A DNA stretch of 8,083 nucleotides from an uncultured Bacteroidota bacterium (lineage in GTDB: Bacteria; Bacteroidota; Bacteroidia; Flavobacteriales; Flavobacteriaceae). The notes beneath the pieces are model-generated. The model was not told where the DNA came from. It did not search any database and saw only the letters and a program-made list of their open reading frames with translations. The stretch lies in NCBI GenBank assembly GCA_903888655.1, contig CAISUR010000226.1:1-8083 (forward strand). The letters run 5' to 3'. Position numbers and translations under genes: made by a program. This document shows, one piece after another, positions 4,669-8,083 of the stretch (the first letter of the stretch is position 1; every line of letters begins with the position of its first letter).

Positions 4669-4986
4669 TTAGGTTTTTAGATTATTAGATTTTTCGATAT
4701 TGAGAACTGCTATATGAATGTGTGATAGTGACTCTTGAACACTATTGAATTCTGAGATTAAATTAAAAAGGTGGTCAACGTTTTCTTTTTTAACGAAAGC
4801 ATAAAAAAGTATGGATTCCGTTTCATTTACTTCGGAAGCGAACCAATTTTCGGGAGTTGCCGTATCTGAAAAATCCATAAAACCAGTTACTTCCCTGAAG
4901 GAATAGGTTTTGACATCTGCTTTTTTCAACATGGCTTTTATATCCTTCTGAAAAGCTATACTAGAGGTGATAATTACTAATTTCAT
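4669..4986 (-). CDS. Small ferredoxin-fold, PII-like protein linked to the RND pump
   Basis: The 105-aa soluble protein reads as β-α-β-β-α-β: KLVIITSSIAF (2-12), helix KDIKAMLKKADV, strand KTYSFREVTGF, strand ESILFYAFVKKENV, helix DHLFNLISEFN, strand HIHIAVLNIE. This is the order of PII-like and DUF3240-type proteins, and such genes are known next to heavy-metal or other RND permeases. It lacks the GlnB T-loop tyrosine motif, so a classical nitrogen sensor is unlikely. A role sensing a ligand or modulating the pump is inference. It is separated from the RND gene by 19 bases and from the next gene by 3. A helix-capping Asn/Glu-rich loop (SDTATPENWFASEVNE) replaces the usual T-loop region. Confidence 0.7.
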   Translation of the reverse strand: MKLVIITSSIAFQKDIKAMLKKADVKTYSFREVTGFMDFSDTATPENWFASEVNETESILFYAFVKKENVDHLFNLISEFNSVQESLSHIHIAVLNIEKSNNLKT

Positions 4987-5005
4987 TTTTTTACTTTTTA
5001 AAGAA

Positions 5006-8000
5006 TTATTGTTCCCATTTTTTTCTTTCGGTTACATAATAGATGATTGGCACCACCAACAAGGTAAGTATGGTAGATACAATAGCTCCAAATACTAACG
5101 ATATTGCCAATCCTTGAAATATTGGATCAAACAGTATAATTGAAGCACCAATTACAACGGCTCCAGTGGTTAATAATATTGGTGTAGTTCTCACGGCTCC
5201 GGCTTCTATAATGGCTTGTTTTAATGGGATTCCTTCTTGTAATCTAATCTCAATAAAGTCGATTAATAGTACAGAGTTCCTCACCATAACTCCTGCTAAG
5301 GCTATCATTCCTATAAATGAAGTAGCGGTAAAAAATGCTCCCAATAACCAGTGTCCCAATACAATTCCGATTAATGAAAGTGGAATTGCCATCATCATTA
5401 CCATAGGGGTTTTAAAGTTTTGGAACCAGCCTACAATCAACATATAGATAATCACAATAACCACCATAAAAGCTACTCCTAAATCACGGAACACTTCTAA
5501 GGTTATTTGCCATTCTCCATCCCATTTGACTGTGAAATCACTTTCGTCTGAGGGTTGTTCCATATAAAGCTCATTTACTTTATAGCCTTTTGGTAATTTT
5601 ATTTTTTGCAGCTTTTCATTCATGCCTAAAATAGCATACACAGGGCTTTCCAATGCACCAGCCATATCAGCCGTTACATAGACTACTCGTTTTTGGTCTT
5701 TTCTGTAAATCGTTTTTTGCAAAGTATCTTGAACTACTTTCACTAAATCACTCACAGGAATCACATTGCCGCGACTGCCTTTTATTTTTAGGTTTTCGAT
5801 GTCTTGTAAGCTGGTTTTGTCTTTATCATCAAGCGAAAGCACAATACCAACATTGTCGTTCGAGTTTTCGTCATAGAGATTGGAAACTGGAAATTCTTTT
5901 AGTAAATACGTGAGGTTTCCAATTACTTGTTGTGGGGCAATGCCGTTTAACATTGCTTTTTCTTTGTCTACAACCAAACGGTATTCGGTTTGGTTGTCCT
6001 CTGTCATCCAATCTACATCAACAATATCTGAAGTTGTTGCTAATATGTTTTTTACCTGATTGGCTACTTTGATTTGGTCTTTATAATTTGGGCCATAAAT
6101 CTCCGCTACCAAAGTTGACAATACTGGTGGTCCTGGTGGGACTTCAATAATTTTTACGTTAGCTCCATATTTTTTGGCAATCTTTTGGATTTCGGGACGC
6201 ACTTCTTTGGCAATGCCGTGACTTTGCATATCTCGATCTTCTTTGTGTAATAAATTCACTTGAATATCTGCCATGTTACTACCACCACGCAAATCGTAAT
6301 GACGTACCAATCCGTTAAAAGTAATCGGCGCTGATGTTCCTATATAGTTTTGGTAATTGACTACTTCGGGCACGGTAGAAAGGTATTGCGCTATTTCTTG
6401 TGTAACGGCGGCGGTTCTTTCTAACGTAGTTCCTTCGGGCATGTCAATCACCACTTGAAATTCATTTTTGTTATCAAAAGGCAACATTTTTACCACTACC
6501 GATTTGGTGAAGAACATCGTTATAGAGCCCAACAATAGTAAGACGGTAATCCCCACTAAAAGGCGACGTTTTTTACTGCTTTCCAATAAAGGTCTTTCGA
6601 GTTTGTTGTAAATTTTATAAATGAAAGACGTTTCTAAACCATGTTCGGCTTTGTGCTGTTGCTCATCCTTTTCTTGTAATAAATGATAGCCTAAATAAGG
6701 CGTAACCGTTAATGCTACAAACAACGAAAGTAACATCGCAATGGAAGCTCCAATCGGCATCGGACTCATATAAGGCCCCATCATTCCCGAAACAAAGGCC
6801 ATTGGTAATATCGCTGCTATAACAGTGAAAGTTGCCAATATGGTTGGATTCCCTACTTCGTTAATGGCATAGATGGCCGCTTGTTTGAACGGTAGTCGCT
6901 TCATTTTGAAATGACGGTGCATGTTTTCAGCAATAATAATACTGTCATCGACCACAATTCCCACTACGAAAACTAGGGCGAAAAGGGTTATTCTGTTTAG
7001 TGTATAGCCTAATAAATAATAGGCAAACAAAGTCAGGGCAAAAGTCAATGGCACAGAAAAGAATACTACTAATCCACCACGCCAGCCCATTGCCAAAATC
7101 ACTAAAAGTGTTACGGCAATAATGGCAATACCTAGGTGAAGTAATAATTCACCCACTTTATCAGAAGCGGTTTCTCCGTAATTTCGGGTTACTTCTACAT
7201 GAACATCGTTAGTGATTATAGTTTTCTTTAATTGGTTGACACGATCTAAAATCTTTTCAGAAATCTTCATGGCATCAGCTCCTTTTACTTTTCCGATGGA
7301 AATGGTTACCGCAGGATATTCTGATTTAGCCGTTTTGAATTTTTCATTGGCTTTGCCATAGCCGAAAGACACATAACTACTTGGTGTGGAAGGACCATCT
7401 TCTACTTTGGCTACTTGTTTTAGGTACACCGGTAAATTAGCATTAACACCTATCACTAAGTTTTCTACATCTTCCGAAGATTTTAAAAACTGTCCGGTAG
7501 TAACTAGATATTCTTCATCGTTATTGACAAAACTACCCGATTGTGAACTACCGTTATTGGCTTGAATCATTTGCATAATGCCCAAAGCATCGACACCGTT
7601 TTCAGCCATTTTGTCTTTGTCGAGCACCACTTTTACTTCACGGTTTCTACCACCAATTTCACGAGTGATGGCTACGTTTTTTACTTTTTCTACTTCGGAA
7701 GTTACTTCTTCAGCAATTTGGCGTAACTCAAAATCATTCAATTTATCACTCCATAATGTCAAACCTAACATCGGAACGTCATCAATAGAACGTGTTTTCA
7801 CAATAGGTTTGTAAACGCCTTGGGGAAACATGTTTTCGTGTTTGGCGAGCTCGTCGTATAATTTCACATAAGAACGCTCTACATCTTGTCCAACATAAAA
7901 TTGCACAATCAACATTGCCTGACCATTCATTGCCATACTGTGCACATGTTCTACGCCTTTGATGTTGGAGAGTATTTTTTCTAAGGGTTTGACCACTCGA

Positions 8001-8083
8001 CTTTCTACTTCTGTTGGGTTGGCTCCGGGATAGCCTACCATTACATCTGCCATAGGCACGTTGATTTGCGGTTCTTCTTCACG
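5006..8083 (-). CDS. RND efflux permease (AcrB/CusA superfamily), 5' end outside window
   Basis: The frame stays open to the window edge, so the 1025 visible residues lack roughly the first 28 (by comparison with AcrB): the start and first membrane helix. The visible start REEEPQINVPMADVMVGYPGA is the usual porter-domain entry after helix 1. Then come porter subdomains, a helix block LLLHLGIAIIAVTLLVILAMGWRGG onward, the second periplasmic half from about residue 530, and a last helix block ending LLVVPIIYYVTERK. Helix 4 carries VVDDS (Asp379-Asp380 visible numbering, codons 6944-6949), the double Asp of proton-coupled HAE-type pumps; CusA-type pumps have a single Asp there. The helix-10 Lys of AcrB (Lys940) is Arg here, in VMVRNSVLLIDF (Arg935, codon 5279-5281), as in related Bacteroidota pumps to my recollection. 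The GTG at 8059 is internal, not the start. Adaptor and TolC genes presumably lie upstream, outside the window. Substrate cannot be read from sequence. Confidence 0.96.
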   Translation of the reverse strand, partial: REEEPQINVPMADVMVGYPGANPTEVESRVVKPLEKILSNIKGVEHVHSMAMNGQAMLIVQFYVGQDVERSYVKLYDELAKHENMFPQGVYKPIVKTRSIDDVPMLGLTLWSDKLNDFELRQIAEEVTSEVEKVKNVAITREIGGRNREVKVVLDKDKMAENGVDALGIMQMIQANNGSSQSGSFVNNDEEYLVTTGQFLKSSEDVENLVIGVNANLPVYLKQVAKVEDGPSTPSSYVSFGYGKANEKFKTAKSEYPAVTISIGKVKGADAMKISEKILDRVNQLKKTIITNDVHVEVTRNYGETASDKVGELLLHLGIAIIAVTLLVILAMGWRGGLVVFFSVPLTFALTLFAYYLLGYTLNRITLFALVFVVGIVVDDSIIIAENMHRHFKMKRLPFKQAAIYAINEVGNPTILATFTVIAAILPMAFVSGMMGPYMSPMPIGASIAMLLSLFVALTVTPYLGYHLLQEKDEQQHKAEHGLETSFIYKIYNKLERPLLESSKKRRLLVGITVLLLLGSITMFFTKSVVVKMLPFDNKNEFQVVIDMPEGTTLERTAAVTQEIAQYLSTVPEVVNYQNYIGTSAPITFNGLVRHYDLRGGSNMADIQVNLLHKEDRDMQSHGIAKEVRPEIQKIAKKYGANVKIIEVPPGPPVLSTLVAEIYGPNYKDQIKVANQVKNILATTSDIVDVDWMTEDNQTEYRLVVDKEKAMLNGIAPQQVIGNLTYLLKEFPVSNLYDENSNDNVGIVLSLDDKDKTSLQDIENLKIKGSRGNVIPVSDLVKVVQDTLQKTIYRKDQKRVVYVTADMAGALESPVYAILGMNEKLQKIKLPKGYKVNELYMEQPSDESDFTVKWDGEWQITLEVFRDLGVAFMVVIVIIYMLIVGWFQNFKTPMVMMMAIPLSLIGIVLGHWLLGAFFTATSFIGMIALAGVMVRNSVLLIDFIEIRLQEGIPLKQAIIEAGAVRTTPILLTTGAVVIGASIILFDPIFQGLAISLVFGAIVSTILTLLVVPIIYYVTERKKWEQ

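Noticed and set aside
8051..8059. GTG at 8057-8059 as the start of the RND gene
   Set aside because: The frame continues to the window edge with REEEPQIN, typical of the sequence before the VPM motif in RND pumps, so the true start is outside.

Overview
The window reads as chromosomal DNA of a Bacteroidota member, most likely a Flavobacterium-like Flavobacteriaceae. It is AT-rich, there are essentially no Shine-Dalgarno sequences before the genes, and the protein families present (DUF2490, DUF5675, DUF6943-like, YgaP/DUF2892, Bacteroidota-type RND pump) fit that group. Family names come from reading the sequence and from memory; no database search was run.

Part 1 (1-1807, plus strand) is a tight phage-like cassette: a 252-aa protein of unknown function, a DUF5675 protein whose His and Gly-Cys-Ile motifs resemble a cell-wall enzyme, and two very small membrane proteins of holin-like size. 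The genes touch or overlap, and the cassette ends at a rho-independent terminator at 1780-1807. No integrase, capsid or tail gene is visible. A palindromic repeat has become an in-frame part of the third gene.

Part 2 (1807-2229, minus strand) is a lone DUF6943-like gene, convergent with the cassette.

Part 3 (2230-3745) has no credible protein gene for 1.5 kb, but from 2462 on it is filled by about ten consecutive long imperfect inverted repeats and closes with a plus-strand terminator-like hairpin at 3743-3769. Within the stems, nearly all non-Watson-Crick positions are G-T as read on the plus strand and almost none are A-C. That polarity is expected if the plus strand folds as RNA or as single-stranded DNA. 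I interpret this as a candidate large (about 1.3 kb) structured noncoding RNA, head-to-head with the DUF6943-like gene. It is the main discovery candidate of the window.

Part 4 (3746-8083, minus strand) is the distal part of an efflux operon. In transcription order it holds an RND permease (5' end outside the window), a small ferredoxin-fold/PII-like protein, a one-domain YgaP-like membrane protein, and a DUF2490 outer-membrane barrel-like protein with a TTG start. Gaps are 19, 3 and 5 nt. This operon looks like ordinary chromosomal cargo and converges on the hairpin region, so that the proposed RNA terminator lies across the 3' end of the DUF2490 gene.
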